A stretch of 64,000 bases of DNA from Pisolithus tinctorius (GCA_024663395.1 JANFAH010000037.1:310001-374000), one strand, 5' to 3'; counted from the stretch's first letter, positions 11,621 through 23,755 are shown. The notes: generated by a model not told the origin, from the letters alone. Numbers and translations are program-made.

Positions 11621-12881
11621 TGGTTTCATATGAATAGATGACCAATCACAATTATATTAGTACAACTGCACTGACAAGATACAACTCTAGTGTGCCAGAC
11701 AAATACAGGACTGTGCAAGAAGCATACCAAACAAATACAGAAGTGCACAATTTGGTGAATGAGAGTGTGCAAAGTGAATCAGAAGGGTCCCTCCTGAATG
11801 TGAAAGCATCTAAGGTGAATACATGAGTGTCCCAGGTCAATGTACAAGTGTCTAAGGTGAATGCAAAAGTGTTCAATGCATGTACAAAAAGGCAGAACCC
11901 ATACGAGAAGTGAGAGCAATTAGAAACCATTTTTCTGTTTCTTAGGAGGGTGTCTGACTTGGGGTCGGTCACAGGCATGTGCCATGGCATTGCATGTCTT
12001 CGTGCCAGGGGAGTCCACAGTGTTCGCAAAGATATCCTCTTGTTCTACAGGTTTCTTGTGCCATTTGTTTACTGGTGTGGCTTTCTTGTGGGCAGGTGCC
12101 AGTGCCTCAGGGTCTTCATTTCCATTAGTAAGAAGGGAGGCAGCACATCATTTGTTTGCTGGCACAGTCTTGTGCACAGGTGGAGGTGCCTTGTCCCTCA
12201 TGTCTTCATCTTCATCACTCATAAGCAGGGAGACATTGTGCTCAGGCTGGTGCTGACAATTTGGATGGATTACTGGTCTGTTGATGCTTGCAATGGAATT
12301 GTTAGTGTTCTCACTAACATCGGAGTCACAAGATGAAGACGATGCTGGTGCACAGCTTTGAGATACAACACAAGTAAGCATCCTAAGGATCAATAAACAT
12401 AAGAGTCTTACATTTGTGTGGACACATTGGAGGTTGGCAGGTTCCTGGATGCCTGCTTGGCATGTCTTGCTCAGATCTGTAGGATGTCATTGTCAGACTT
12501 GGGATCTGGTCGAGCCTGCTCCTTGTTCTTGGATGCTGTGCCATTGCAAAGGCATTGCAGGAATGCATGCCTAACAATAATTAAGTCCAGTATGCATTCA
12601 GCATGCTTATGGTGAGGACAACATATGTGTTCCACCACTCAAGGGTCTTGCATGTCCAGTCATCTGAATGCTTGAACATCTCAGTGATCATCCATGACAT
12701 TGCCTGCAGGTCAATGTCTCCAAATTCATTGGCCCATTTGGGTGCCAAACTCAGAGTAAGATATGCCTCAATTATGGTTAGTGTCAGACAACTTGAGACT
12801 GGTGGGAATGACACTTACAATTATGTGTACATTCACAATGATATGTGGTGTGACTCTCAGAAGGTTCCAGGCATGGTTCTA

Positions 12882-13098
12882 CAGTGAGGGACAAAAGTGT
12901 TGCAATGTTTGTGAGGTGTGACTTGCTGCTGATGTAGCTCAGGCTATTCTGCACAGATAATGATGATACCTATACCATTGGAAAGGGGAGACTCTAAGCT
13001 TTCCAGAGCACTAAGGTTCAGTCCAAACAAAGCAATACATGCTGAGATACACCCTATTCTTTCCAAAAAGTGCATTGCAACACTTTTGTCCCTGACTG
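12882..13098 (+). repeat. 217-bp MITE unit, left arm
   Basis: Bounded by CAGTGAGGGACAAAAGTG and, inverted, CACTTTTGTCCCTGACTG, so the arm itself begins with a complete short MITE. The mirror copy is 14236-14452. Confidence 0.8.
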
Positions 13099-14235
13099 GT
13101 GAAATAGTGAAAAGTGACCTTTTGATGGGATTAAGGGCATGAAGGATGGGAAAATATGATTACATAATAGACCACATGATCTTCCAGATGATTTGTCAGC
13201 ATGTAAACAATGACAATCATTGGACTTGTACCATTAACCCTGCCTCTTTTACCACAACTCATGAAATCATCTCTCTAGCTCACATGGTCATTTTCTCAAG
13301 GAATTCTTATCAAATACTGGTGGCCACCACAGTGCCATCAGTATAACATGCTCTCAGAACCATCAGCCCCTTAAAAAACCTGCTGTCAGTCATTCCCTGG
13401 ACTGTTTCCCCCCCATGCCTGATGTGTTCTGGGACTAATCAGTACTTGGAAGGCTGAGAATGTTTTGGAGGTCAATCTGGCACTTCAGAACATGATGAAC
13501 AAACTATCCCCCTCTCAACCAATGCATTTCTGGCACAGGAACACTGGTATGGAAGTTGGGGTGAGACAAAACCTCCTTGTGCTCTGAGCACCATAAGAGG
13601 GTTCACTAGATCTTGCTCTGATCTGAACTGTAGATGACTGGGGAAGGATTATTTGGTCATATGTAACCAATGGCAATATTCAGGTCCAGATGGAAGCACA
13701 GGATTCTGCTTCATGGCAGTTCAGTAGCATATCCTTCTGATGACACCCAGGGGTAAAGAGGATTTTGTCTTGCCCTAACTACCATACCACTGTCCCTGTG
13801 CCAGAAATGCATTGGTTGAGAGGGGGATAGTTTGTTCATCATGTTCTGAAGTGCCAGATTGACCTCCAAAACATTCTCAGCCTTCCAAGTACTGATTAGT
13901 CCCAGAACACATCAGGCATGGGGGGGAAACAGTCCAGGAAATGACTGACAGCAGGTTTTTTAAGGGGCTGATGGTTCTGAGAGCATGTTATACTGATGGC
14001 ACTGTGGTGGCCACCAGTATTTGATAAGAATTCCTTGAGAAAATGACCATGTGAGCTAGAGAGATGATTTCATGAGTTGTGGTAAAAGAGGCAGGGTTAA
14101 TGGTACAAGTCCAATGATTGTCATTGTTTACATGCTGACAAATCATCTGGAAGATCATGTGGTCTATTATGTAATCATATTTTCCCATCCTTCATGCCCT
14201 TAATCCCATCAAAAGGTCACTTTTCACTATTTCAC

Positions 14236-14452
14236 CAGTCAGGGACAAAAGTGTTGCAATGCACTTTTTGGAAAGAATAGGGTGTATCTCAGCATGTATT
14301 GCTTTGTTTGGACTGAACCTTAGTGCTCTGGAAAGCTTAGAGTCTCCCCTTTCCAATGGTATAGGTATCATCATTATCTGTGCAGAATAGCCTGAGCTAC
14401 ATCAGCAGCAAGTCACACCTCACAAACATTGCAATACTTTTGTCCCTCACTG
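14236..14452 (-). repeat. 217-bp MITE unit, right arm
   Basis: Inverted mirror of 12882-13098. I noticed one base difference in the outer TIR (G versus A in AAAGT-TTGC). Confidence 0.8.
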
Positions 14453-15676
14453 TATGTGTTGCTTGTAACACAACCATTTGAAGCTGCACTTGGTCCAATA
14501 AACAAATGCACATAAAACTGGAAAGTGGTCAATTATGAACATATGCCAATGCAAAGTTACTCACCCACCAAGCAATGTGACCCTGGAAGAGCCCTTTCAA
14601 CTGGTCTTCTGGGTCATATACACCATCTTCATAGAAAAATGTTGGCCAGTTGAATGTTGTTGCTGGAATAGAACCATCTTGAAGGCCTGCCATCATGCTG
14701 TCAAATCCTTCTGAGTAAATTATGAAGACAAGAAATCATATTACACTTATGCATCTGGGTTCCTGTCAAACATCTCCACCTTCTTGTGTGGGCACAGAAG
14801 GTGTGCAAGTTGTGGGTGAGTGAACCCTTGGTTGGATTTATCTTCAGTTTTTGGTATTGGAGGGTCAAAGATGAACTTCCCATCCATGTTGAATGGGACA
14901 TATGCTAAGCCTGTGTGTTTTACAGCTGAGAGATCCATTGATCGTTGTTCACTCATTCCTGTTGTTATCTAGACATGAATGTTACCATTTCATTGCATAT
15001 ATGCACACTTGTGGTTTACCTTATCAGCAATCTTTGTGAAATCATCTGCTCGGTAGAGAAATTGTCAATGCCTAAGACAGAAAACTTATTGTAAACGTAG
15101 CCAGTGGAGACCCGATCCTCTTCTTAGGGAACAGGCCCTCAGCACATCTTCCAGCCAGGGGAGATGTACAAGGATTGGTTCATAGGTGGCGACATAGCAT
15201 GAAAATTCTTCAAGGTCCCTACATGTCAACAAGAATCAGTGATGCTGGTTAATGAAGGGTGGGGCTAGTGACATGTCAATATCCTGCTCTTGACAATGGG
15301 ACTCAGCAATCCCAACTTCAAGTGCAGTGCGAGGTGAATCATATGGGTTAAAAAGACACACTAGCTTCTGGCCAGTGAGATCACATCCAGCATACAGACC
15401 AGTGTCACCCACATTATGCTTTGGCACTGGTACTTCAGCCTTCCACTTTGGTGCTGGAGGTTCATGCTCAGATAGCATGAGTAGGGTGGGATCAATGTTG
15501 TCAAATGAGAATGTGTCAGATACAGTGGACATGTCAGTAATGGGTGGAAGGGGGTGGAAAGAGACAGAAGAGGTGTGACATGTCAAGACATGCTTTTGAC
15601 TCAGATGAATCTGATCAAAAACATCCTAAAAAGTTAGTGGTGGGCCTTGCAGACAAAAAAAACAAAGTTACTACTA

Positions 15677-18600
15677 ATGTCCACAGCAGATATCAAGTGT
15701 TTCTCCTGTGGAAAAGTGGTCTGGGGGGAACATGGACTATCTGTACATGCAAAAAAATGGTGTCCCAACAAAACAACTGCAAATGAAAAATTATTGCAGG
15801 AATATCCTGCATCTGTTTGCAGACATAAAGCCAAAGTGAGCAGGCTACAATGCCTGTAATGAGAGGAGGCTGAAGCCCAAGAGTGAGAGGAATAGGAACG
15901 AGATGCACTGCATGCCAAATGGCTGGCAGAGTTCACTTGTTTGGGGGTGAGACTACATTCTGCCACAGAAAAAAAAAGTATTCACCTTCACAACAGTTTG
16001 ATGGGCCAGATCTAGGTGAAGATGTTGAATGTCGACCTTTGGGTCTCCCAAAGCGTGCTCAGTGACTACCCATGTGTTACCGAGACAAATTACCTGCTGG
16101 GCCTGTGCCTGTGCCTGTCATCCAAGTCCCAGATGAGCAAAATGTGCTCAAGGCCTCAGGCAATGAATACTACGATCCTGATAATCATATGGAGACTGGG
16201 TCAGATGGTGACTCATCACAGTCAGACTCACCATTATATTGTACTGCACAGAATAACTATGGATTGTTCCAGGAGTATGCAAGTGGGTTCCTGATGTATG
16301 ACCCAGAGAGTGGGGCACATATTGAACAGCTCTGTGATGGCCATGCAATGCAGGACTCAGGCAAGGATGGAGAACCCTGGAATGCTCGGTTCAGCCACTT
16401 GCTTAAGCAGCTTTGGAAGAATTACTTCACACTGTTCCTGAATGCGACAGTTTGGCACCTCATGTCCTGGTTCTATAATGGGTCCACACAGAAATCCCAA
16501 TCTGATCTTGATAATCTGGTGCACAATGTTATCCTGGCAGCAGAATTTGATCGTGAAGACCTGTGCAGTTTTGTTGCTCAACAAGAACTAAGCCAAATGG
16601 ATGAATCAACACTCTTTTCATCCAACTCATGGTGCACAACTAGTGTTACAATCTGGCTGCCTTGTGAGGGAGTTAAAGTGCATGAAGAAAATGCCCCTGA
16701 ATTCGAGGTCGAAGAGCTCCACTATTGCAAGCTCACTGATGTAATCAAGGCTGCCTTTGCAGAGACAGCTGCCAAAGAATATAATGCAATCCCTTACAAG
16801 TTATTTTGGCAAGCAGATGATGACACCATCCCAGAACGAGTCTTTGGCAAGGTCTACACAGCTGATGTCATGCTCCAAGAACATGAAACAATTAAGGTAC
16901 AGCCCTGAGATTGTAGCCTCGAAACTGTAGTTGCTGCAATCATGCTTTGGTCAGACTCAACCCACCTTGCAAATTTTGGACATGCAGCACTCTGGCCAAT
17001 CTATCTGTACCTGGGAAACCAATCAAAATATGTTCATGCCAAACCAAACTCCTTCACTGCCCATCATCTTGCCTATATTCCAAAGGTGATGAGTACAAAT
17101 ATATAAATGATGTAATGTGCCTGACACCTGATCCCACAGTTGTCTGACAAGATTCAAGATTTCTATCGCAATGTCTATGGTACCAGTGCTACTGCTCCTG
17201 TGCTCACCCATTGTAAACATGAGCTGATGCAGGCCATATGGGCATTCCTTATCGATGATGAATTCCTCCATGTGTATGAACATGGTATGATAATTGAGTT
17301 TCCTGATGGAGTAGTATGCAGGGTCTTTCTGCAGCTTTTGACATATGCAGCTGATTACCCCAAAAAGTATGTGTTCTGATCACCTACACAAGCCACTACC
17401 AATAACATGTTTACAGAATTCTACTTGCTTCTATGAAGTATTTGGGGAAATACCCATGTCCCTGCTGCCTTGTTGGGAAGGAAAATATTTTGAAACTAGG
17501 GTCAAAGAGAGATTGTCAGGTCTGCAGAAAAAAGGAGAGAGTGGATAATGAGCCCAGCAGTTTTCTATTGAACATGCATGCAAAGCCATATTTGAATCTG
17601 GTCATAGCATCATTGTGGCTGTTGTTGAGAACATTCTTGGTGCACTGTCCCTAGTTCCTACATGGGCATGTACAAATTTTACCTCATTTGTCATACTTGC
17701 TGACAACTGCTAGAATGCATTCTCTGAAAAGTTATTGTGGTTCATGTTCAACTTCTACCACATGTTTGTGCCTGACTTCATGCATGAATTTGAGCTTGGC
17801 ACATGGAAAGCGACTTTAACCCACTTGATATGGATCCTATTCAAAGCAGGTGATGACAAAATTCAGGAATTCAATACACGATAAATCAGCTTTCATCTTC
17901 AAGACTCAAATGCTGACAATCTACAGCTTCCATTTGGTGCCAAGCTTTGGGAGGGACACAATCTGCAAGTTCAACAGTAATGTGTTGGATCTCTCAAGAC
18001 TGGCTGCATGAGATTTTGAGGACATCTTACAAGTGAGTACCTCACCTGTCTACTTGCAAACACACAATTTTCATGCAGTACACAAGTGCATCATTCCCAT
18101 GTTTGAAGGCTTACTCCCTGAACCATATAATTCTATTGTTCTCAATCTACTATTTGAACTTGCAACATGGCACACTTTTGGCAAACTCTGCATGCACACT
18201 GAAATGACACTGTTCCATTTTGACAACAGTACTACTTGCCTTGGTATTGCCCTCCAGAAACTCTCTGATGATTGCTGTGTGGCCTATAAAACCTATGACC
18301 TCCCTCATGAAATGGCTGCACATGCCTGTCCTCAAAGGTGGCTAGAGCACAAGGAGGATCCAAGGCAGCAGTGGGCTCTACTGCCATGACCAAGGGAGCT
18401 GGGAGCCACAAGCAGTGTACATTCAACATGGGTACATACAAGCTATGTGCCCTGGGTGACTATGTGGCTTCTATTTGGCTCTTTGGAACAACTGGTAACT
18501 ACTCTACACAAGTGGTAAGTTAAAAAACCTTTTTTTAAATACACATTCTCATAATTTCAGGGTGAACTTGAGCATCGCTGTGTCAAGTGCTTCTACTCCA

Positions 18601-19960
18601 GAACCAACAAGATCACCTTTGCCTGTGGCATTGCAAAGCACCAACAATGTGAGCATCTTTTGCAACAGATGCAACAGGCTGCACCTGAATTCATTGATAA
18701 CAAACCACTTCCAAAGTGGTCATTGGAAGTTCACTACCAGATGGCACAGAGCAAAAAAAATTACACTGACATAACAGGGTTTGTATCTGCAAACAAGAAT
18801 GATCCTGCAGTGAGAGTAAGTCATGATCTGATCTGCCTTCAAAAACTGCTATTGATGGCTATTGACTAGGATTTTGTCAGACACATGAAGAACCACATCC
18901 TGGGCCACCTGCTAGGTGATATATCAGACAACAGCAAGGGCAAAGAATTTACAGTTGCTCAATGAAATCACCTGATCATCATCAAAAACCATCTCTACAA
19001 ACACAAATTACTATGCATGAATTATACAACATACGACCTTTGCCATATGCAGGATTCAGTCAACCCCTGCACCCACCCTGACATTATGGTCCTTTCACAT
19101 GAGGATGAAGATAACCCCCACCCCTATTGGTATGCATGTATAATCAGTATCTTCCACATTGAGACCCAGTATAATGGACCTGAGCTCAACAATCATTCAC
19201 TCAAACACATTGACTTGCTGTGGGTGTGATGGTTTGCTCATGATCAGCATTTCAAGTCAGGCTGGGCCTCTTGTCATCTGCACCATGTTGGGTTCTATCC
19301 TGAAGATGATCTCAACAATGCATTTGGATTTGTTGACCTGAACAATGTTGTTCATGCCATACATATCATTCCAGCATTTCATTTTGGGTGTACATCAAGT
19401 CTTTTGGGCACCTAAATCACTTGCCAAGAAATAGAAAAGGACAAAGATTGGGACTGGTACTACATCAACATGTAAGATTTCCATTTATTCTGATTTCTCT
19501 CAAGCTCTCTAACACTGCAATCCTCAAAGGTTTGTTGACTGAGACTTGTTCATGTGGTTCCGTGGTGGTGGTGGGGCACAAAATGACACATGAGGTAACT
19601 CACTGCCTCCTTGATGACAAGGACAAGCTGGACAATGTACTGGTAACTCTGGAGTAGGAGCATGCATTCATGCATGGTAATGAAGACTCAGATTCTGATG
19701 GTGATGATGTAGATGAGCAAAAAATCATCATGGATGAAGGGGGTGAAGGTGATTCTGACATGAGCAGAAGCATGCATGCCTCATCTGATGAGGGATCCAT
19801 TTGTGGTGATCTAGCTGATGAGATGGAAGAGTATGGATATAGTGATCTCGAGCAAGTTGTCAAGGACGAGAGTGATGACATCGCACACACTGGTTCAGAC
19901 ATTGACAATGGTGCTGGGGGGAACCCTGATGATACAGAATTTGACTATGGTGACCTTTAA
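15677..19960 (+). pseudogene. Plavaka transposase relic
   Basis: ATG at 15677 begins with a C2H2-like finger (CFSCGKVVWGEHGLSVHAKKWC). The largest open block (16072-16908) has YRDKLPAGPVP, ATVWHLMSWFYNGSTQKS and LPCEGVKVHEENAPEFEVEE. Later blocks in shifting frames are IMLWSDSTHLANFGHAALWP, NSFTAHHLAYIP (16.92-17.1 kb), DFYRNVYGTSATAPVLTHCK (17.15-17.2), FVPDFMHEFELGTWKA (17.77), FKSGWASCHLHHVGFYPEDD with VHAIHIIPAFHFG (19.24-19.4), DWDWYYIN and a closing GGGVGHKM-like GG. These follow the known order of Plavaka proteins. An acidic tail follows to 19960. Frameshifts and stops are frequent, so it is not functional. A CpG-poor base composition is shared with the whole island. Confidence 0.8.
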
Positions 19961-20039
19961 CATTTGCCTGTGTACTGCAGTAGGATGGTATGTCACGAAA
20001 GTTACTCTTGACACTAGTGATACAATGATAGATATTTGC

Positions 20040-20325
20040 AAGAGTCTAATAGCAAGTGTAGCTAGGTTCTGCCAGCACCTCCCATCTCCTTGCTAGGACT
20101 AGCAACCCTCCATAATTGCCTAACTAGGCCTTGCAAGATACTGTTGTCACCTAGCTAGACCCCACAATATCACACCTGCATCTAGTGGCATCCAGAAAGC
20201 TCCTGGCTGCTCTTGCTAGGCCTATCAGGAACATGCCATCCCCTAGCTAGCTGTTGTGAGCCTTGCTAGGCCTTGCAAGCCACACTGGACTCTGCCAGGC
20301 CCTACTAGATTTGTCTGTGTTTGCT
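20040..20325. repeat. right subterminal repeats of Plavaka
   Basis: The same motif family as at the left end: CTTGCTAGGCCTTGC, CTAACTAGGCCTTGC, CTTGCTAGGACTAGC and others, ending just before the right TIR at 20328. Confidence 0.7.
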
Positions 20326-20341
20326 GATGTAGCATCCATTT

Positions 20342-22389
20342 GAAGATGGTTGAATTTTAGTCTCAAATTTATGGCATGAACCCATTTATTATGGATTTTG
20401 TTGTGTGTCAGGATGCTCTCAGTTGTACCCTTGTTGATTACCCAGTCACACCATAATTTCCATATTAGGTGAGTGGACTCCAGGGCTAAGATTGTGAAGA
20501 GCCAAGTTTCCCCAATTTGTCATCATCCATCAGGATCAAAATCTGCAAGGTGTCAAGTCTGGGCCAACTCCAACCAACTCTGACACTTAACAAGGTCTGG
20601 GGAGAGGTGCAGAAGCAAGTCCAACACAGAAAAATGGAACTCCAACTAGTGGAGGGTCAGCAGGGATGGAATCTGCCAAGACTGAAGCAGAACAGAGTGA
20701 GGGCATTGGGTTTAGCTCATGCACTACCCCCTTGCATGATCTCAGCCCTCATATTTCAGAGGTAGAGACCAGGTGGGTGTTTGGAGATAACTCTGACAGA
20801 CAGAAGACAGAGATATGGAGTAGGACCTTTGGTGATATTTGTACTGAAGAACAGCAGAGTACTGTACATGCTTTTATACTACCACAGAGGTACAGTAACT
20901 GGATTTGGAACTGACATATGGAGACTTGTAAATTTTCGAGTAAAACTTTCCTGGAAGACAAATGAAGGGTAGATGGAGAACATATGACAGGTAACACAGA
21001 ACAAACCAAAAAGGAAACAGTCTAGGCACTGAACCATGAGGTGTGCATGCTGCAGAGCACCTGACTGCACACTGTCAAGGAGAAGTCCAAAGGCTGGACA
21101 GGTAAGGGTCACATGACCTCTTGGAGAACAGTCTGCACAGTCTGACAGAAGGCAGAGCAGAGGAGGCTAATAAATGGTAGAGTGTGGGCAGGGTTGGTGT
21201 GGAGTGAGTAGGGACTTAGGACAAATGCATGGTTGTGACACTAGGCTGGTGCTGAGGATCATCCCAAGACTCATGATGGGCCATTGGGATCCACACATCA
21301 GCCATAGACATTCTGCCAGGGGCCAGATGATAGTGTGCAAGGGTAAGTGCATACATTTGGTGAGAATATGTGGCACTGATTCAGTTTTGCTGCACAACAG
21401 GCATGTGCCTCTCATTTCATAGAGTGGAATTTTGAGCCAATATTTGCTGATCTTGTAGCATCATGGAGGTTTTTCCAGAGGAAATTGTGAGGATTCCTAG
21501 GTAAGTCCTTATTCCTTACACTTTTCCATACTTCTGGTGCTGGTGGGGTGGTTCCCCACAGGCATCTCATGGCATGTTGGGCAAGAGCAAGGTTGATTCT
21601 TGTTTGTCTTTTTATTTCTGGATCTCTCACAGTATGGTGAGCAATTAGGGCTTGGTGAAAGATGCATTGGGTTCCTACTGTTAGATGCAAGCCTCAAACA
21701 GAAAAATTCAGGTCAAAGGATAAATTAGATTTGGACATGGTCAGGGAGGTAAGGGCTATTTTGGCTAAATTGGATGCAGCTAAGCATTCTCTGTGAGGAG
21801 TGTTCACACTCCATGCCTGCAGAAGTGTTCAACCACTGCATTGACACAGCACAGCTGCTATGAATCAGTATACATTTGCATTACTACAATGGAACCAAAC
21901 TCTGTCTTCATTTCTAGGTAAGTTAACAGTGAGGTTTTTTATGACTGATATGGAACTGATGTGGGCTAGCAGAGGTACAAAGTGGTTGATCTTTTGGATG
22001 GATTCCAGGATGGTGCACAGGATACCAGTATCATTTGTTGTGCTGTCACTTGTCATGCACAATGCTATGTTTTGGGGGTTGTCTTGCATGAAGAAAGTGC
22101 TTCTGCTGAATACCTGGGTACTGTCATCATCAGTCCAGTGGTTTGAGCTGTTTAAAATCTTGACAGTGGGGTGGGTTATGGTGTTAGGTGTGATATATTG
22201 GGTTGCAGGGAAGTCTGTTTGTGGGGTTGGGGGGCACAGTATGTGGAAAGCATTGCTGATGGGACCTGATTTAGTGAGTGCAGGGTTGAATGTCAGGACC
22301 TCTTTTTCCTCAAGGGCTGTCCAGTTGTGGGCTAGTTTTTCTGCTGAAAGGCCAGGGTTCATCCAGGGGGGGATAGTGTCACACACCAA
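20342..22389 (-). pseudogene. LINE-type fragment: RNase H plus zf-RVT end
   Basis: Read on the minus strand from 22389: a leader (NPGLSAEKLAHNWTALEEKE), then RNase H-like sequence with SDSTTNDTGI and LTVNLPRNEDRVWFHCSNAN (about 21.87-22.0 kb). A reverse-transcriptase zinc-binding segment follows (NPHNFLWKNLHDATRSANIG, then CLLCSKTESVPHILTKC at 21.3-21.5 kb). The final helix, LFTILALESTHLIWKLWCDW, lies at 20.45-20.5 kb, beyond an inserted solo LTR. That is the usual C-terminal order of agaricomycete RNase H-bearing non-LTR elements. RT and endonuclease are missing. Frames are broken. The Plavaka element joins its 3' side and repeat E its 5' side. Confidence 0.7.
20551..21240. repeat. solo LTR, Gypsy-B family, 690 bp
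   Basis: Starts TGTCAAGTCTGGGCC and ends GGTTGTGACA, matching the 734-bp Gypsy-B LTRs. Flanks are CAAGG and CTAGG (4 of 5 identical), a probable mutated TSD. It sits within the LINE zinc-binding region, whose coding sense resumes on the far side. Confidence 0.8.
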
Positions 22390-23755
22390 AGGTGTTTGGT
22401 GATGTGGACATGGATGTTGCTGATGAATGGAGATGAAAGACTAGAGCCCTAATGCATAAGAAGACAGCCAGGAATGTTGGTGATCATCTTTTGCACAAGA
22501 ATGAGTGTCAATGCCAAAGAAAAGTGAAGGAAGTGAGCTAAGTGCCCATAAAAGTTCTTAGTGCCTGTGTAGTTTTTGACATATCTCCCCCATTTCTGCA
22601 GATACCAACAACATTCCCACACTCAATTATAGTGCTCAGCCACATGATCCTACCTTCCAAAATTGGGAAGGATCCTTGCACTCCACACATTTCTACAGCA
22701 CTCCCTCCAGCAGATGCTCATTTTGCTAATCCTTCTGATATGGCTGCCTCCACATCAATCATTTCACTTGTCCCCTTTGCTAGGGACCATGGCTATGTAT
22801 GTTTACCAGGAATTCCTACTACCTTCCATCCTGAAGTGTCCTGGTACATCCCATCCTCATCTGCCCCCTCTCAGTCCATCCAGCTTGGACAGCATGTTCT
22901 TTTTGTCAGTATGACCTCCAAAAGGACATTCTTTGGTTGCCTCAGGTCTGTCATTCAGTTAGAAAGGTCTTATGTGGTCATTTCAGTCTCTCCAGTCCAA
23001 GAAGCATATGGATCCTTCCTCCCTGCTCCCTGCAACATCTTCATACCAGCCTCATCCATCATTCTTCCAAAACCACAACAGCTACAGTATAATCTACTGT
23101 CCTCCACTCTCCCTGACCACATCCATGATGATTATGATGCACATCTTGCCTTCTTGTTGCAAGATACAGCAGAAGACACTTCCCCTCCATCCTCTCTTCC
23201 AACAGAGTCTCATTCATGAAGTTTTTATTTGATTCACTGAAAGGACAGTTGGAGGGGGGAAAGTTGTGATCCCCTATGCTCCTATCACCCCACAGACCTC
23301 CAAAGCTTGACCCCTTTTGACACCTGACACCTGCTGTCCCCTTATGGATGTCCTATATCAGCATCAGATCAATGCTGCCTCTCTGTCATCCCACCTTGGC
23401 CTAGAAGTGATTCCTTCAAGATGTGACATGCACATCCTCCACCTAACATGATTACAGTGTGCTTACTCAGTTCCTGACAATGCTTGACTCATACTTTGAT
23501 ATTCTGAGTGTCTTTGACTCACCTATTGCCAATACTTACCAATCTTTTGACTTTGCTTACTGATTCTTCACTTTTTGGCTTATTTATCCTTACCAATGCT
23601 CAACAATGCTTTCTAAGTTAATTACCCACCACTTACATTCCTTACTTATCAGTTAGCAATCACTTACCAAATGTTTGCATCTTGTTTTCCATAGGCAACA
23701 CCCTTGTACTGTATATAAATCATTGACTTAGATAGCTGACAGGGAATAAGACATC
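22377..23755 (+). repeat. repeat E, copy 1 (truncated)
   Basis: Begins TGTCACACACCAAAGGTGTT directly after the LINE coding end. It matches, over its whole length, the minus-strand segment 33593 down to about 32.2 kb: same order of ORF, a region of TTACTCAG/CTTACCAA repeats, and a TATA-like TGTATATAAAT (23709-23719). The right part is cut by a Gypsy-B-family LTR at 23756. The TG start suggests an LTR of an unidentified retroelement, but I could not find its other end here. Confidence 0.65.
22542..23219 (+). CDS. ORF of repeat E, unknown product, 225 codons
   Basis: This frame is conserved with 32706-33263 on the minus strand. Shared blocks include SIISLVPFARDHGYVCLPGI versus SIISLVSFARDSGYIYLPGV, LGQHVLFVSMTSKRTFFGCL versus LGQRVLLVSMTSRRTFFSRL, ERSYVVISVSPVQEAYGSFL versus ERSYVVVSVSPLDEAYGSFL, and a Pro/Ser-rich C-terminus. 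Many differences fit C-to-T or G-to-A changes that remove CpG. No initiator ATG is evident at the 5' end of the frame, and it may be a shared exon. I recognise no domain. Conservation of frame across two diverged copies argues that it was translated in an ancestor. Confidence 0.45.
   Translation: MPIKVLSACVVFDISPPFLQIPTTFPHSIIVLSHMILPSKIGKDPCTPHISTALPPADAHFANPSDMAASTSIISLVPFARDHGYVCLPGIPTTFHPEVSWYIPSSSAPSQSIQLGQHVLFVSMTSKRTFFGCLRSVIQLERSYVVISVSPVQEAYGSFLPAPCNIFIPASSIILPKPQQLQYNLLSSTLPDHIHDDYDAHLAFLLQDTAEDTSPPSSLPTESHS

Larger units (their letters stand above)
12882..14452. mobile_element. 1571-bp palindrome built from two inverted Tc1-like MITEs
   Basis: The two halves are mirror images about 13667: open frames at 12960-13142 and 13146-13346 recur exactly inverted at 14192-14374 and 13988-14188. 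Near-identical arms reach 13540 and 13794, enclosing a diverged, still partly inverted core. The outer ends are CAGTGAGGGACAAAAGT, flanked on both sides by TA (12880-12881 and 14453-14454), the Tc1/mariner target signature. There is no transposase, so the element is non-autonomous. It interrupts the minus-strand Plavaka gene. Confidence 0.9.
11920..15586 (-). pseudogene. second Plavaka gene, antisense and divergent from transposase
   Basis: Minus-strand exon-like frames begin at 15586 (MTCHTSSVSFHPLPPITDMS, then NPYDSPRTALEVGIAESH) and continue through a block near 14.7-14.95 kb (VPFNMDGKFIFDPPIPKTED). After the MITE insertion they resume with LAPKWANEFGDIDLQAMSWM (12.65-12.8 kb) and PASSSSCDSDVSENTNN (12.3 kb), and reach a Lys-rich end near 11920. 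The frames are broken by stops, introns and the 1.57-kb palindrome. Position and orientation suggest a co-transposed accessory gene sharing a divergent promoter (15586-15677) with the transposase. I know no biochemical function for it. Confidence 0.5.
11309..20341 (+). mobile_element. Plavaka-type DNA transposon, 9.0 kb, decayed
   Basis: The ends are imperfect terminal inverted repeats: TACATCAGCAAACA at 11309-11322 and its reverse complement at 20328-20341, with weaker similarity continuing inward. GCAT lies next to each end and may be the target duplication. Inside are a plus-strand transposase relic, a divergent minus-strand second gene, and about 300 bp of CTAGGCCTTGC-like subterminal repeats at each end. 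The family call rests on the transposase, whose blocks match the Agaricomycete Plavaka group, a CACTA-related lineage. The right end abuts a LINE fragment. A palindromic MITE is inserted at 12882-14452. Confidence 0.75.

Noticed and set aside
13146..14188. Two identical 66-codon ORFs as genes
   Set aside because: They are mirror images in the palindrome arms and have no coding features.
22377..22390. Polypurine tract plus LTR start read from GGGGGGATAG-TGTCACAC
   Set aside because: The G-run belongs to LINE coding sequence on the minus strand, so it is no evidence for a retroelement polypurine tract.
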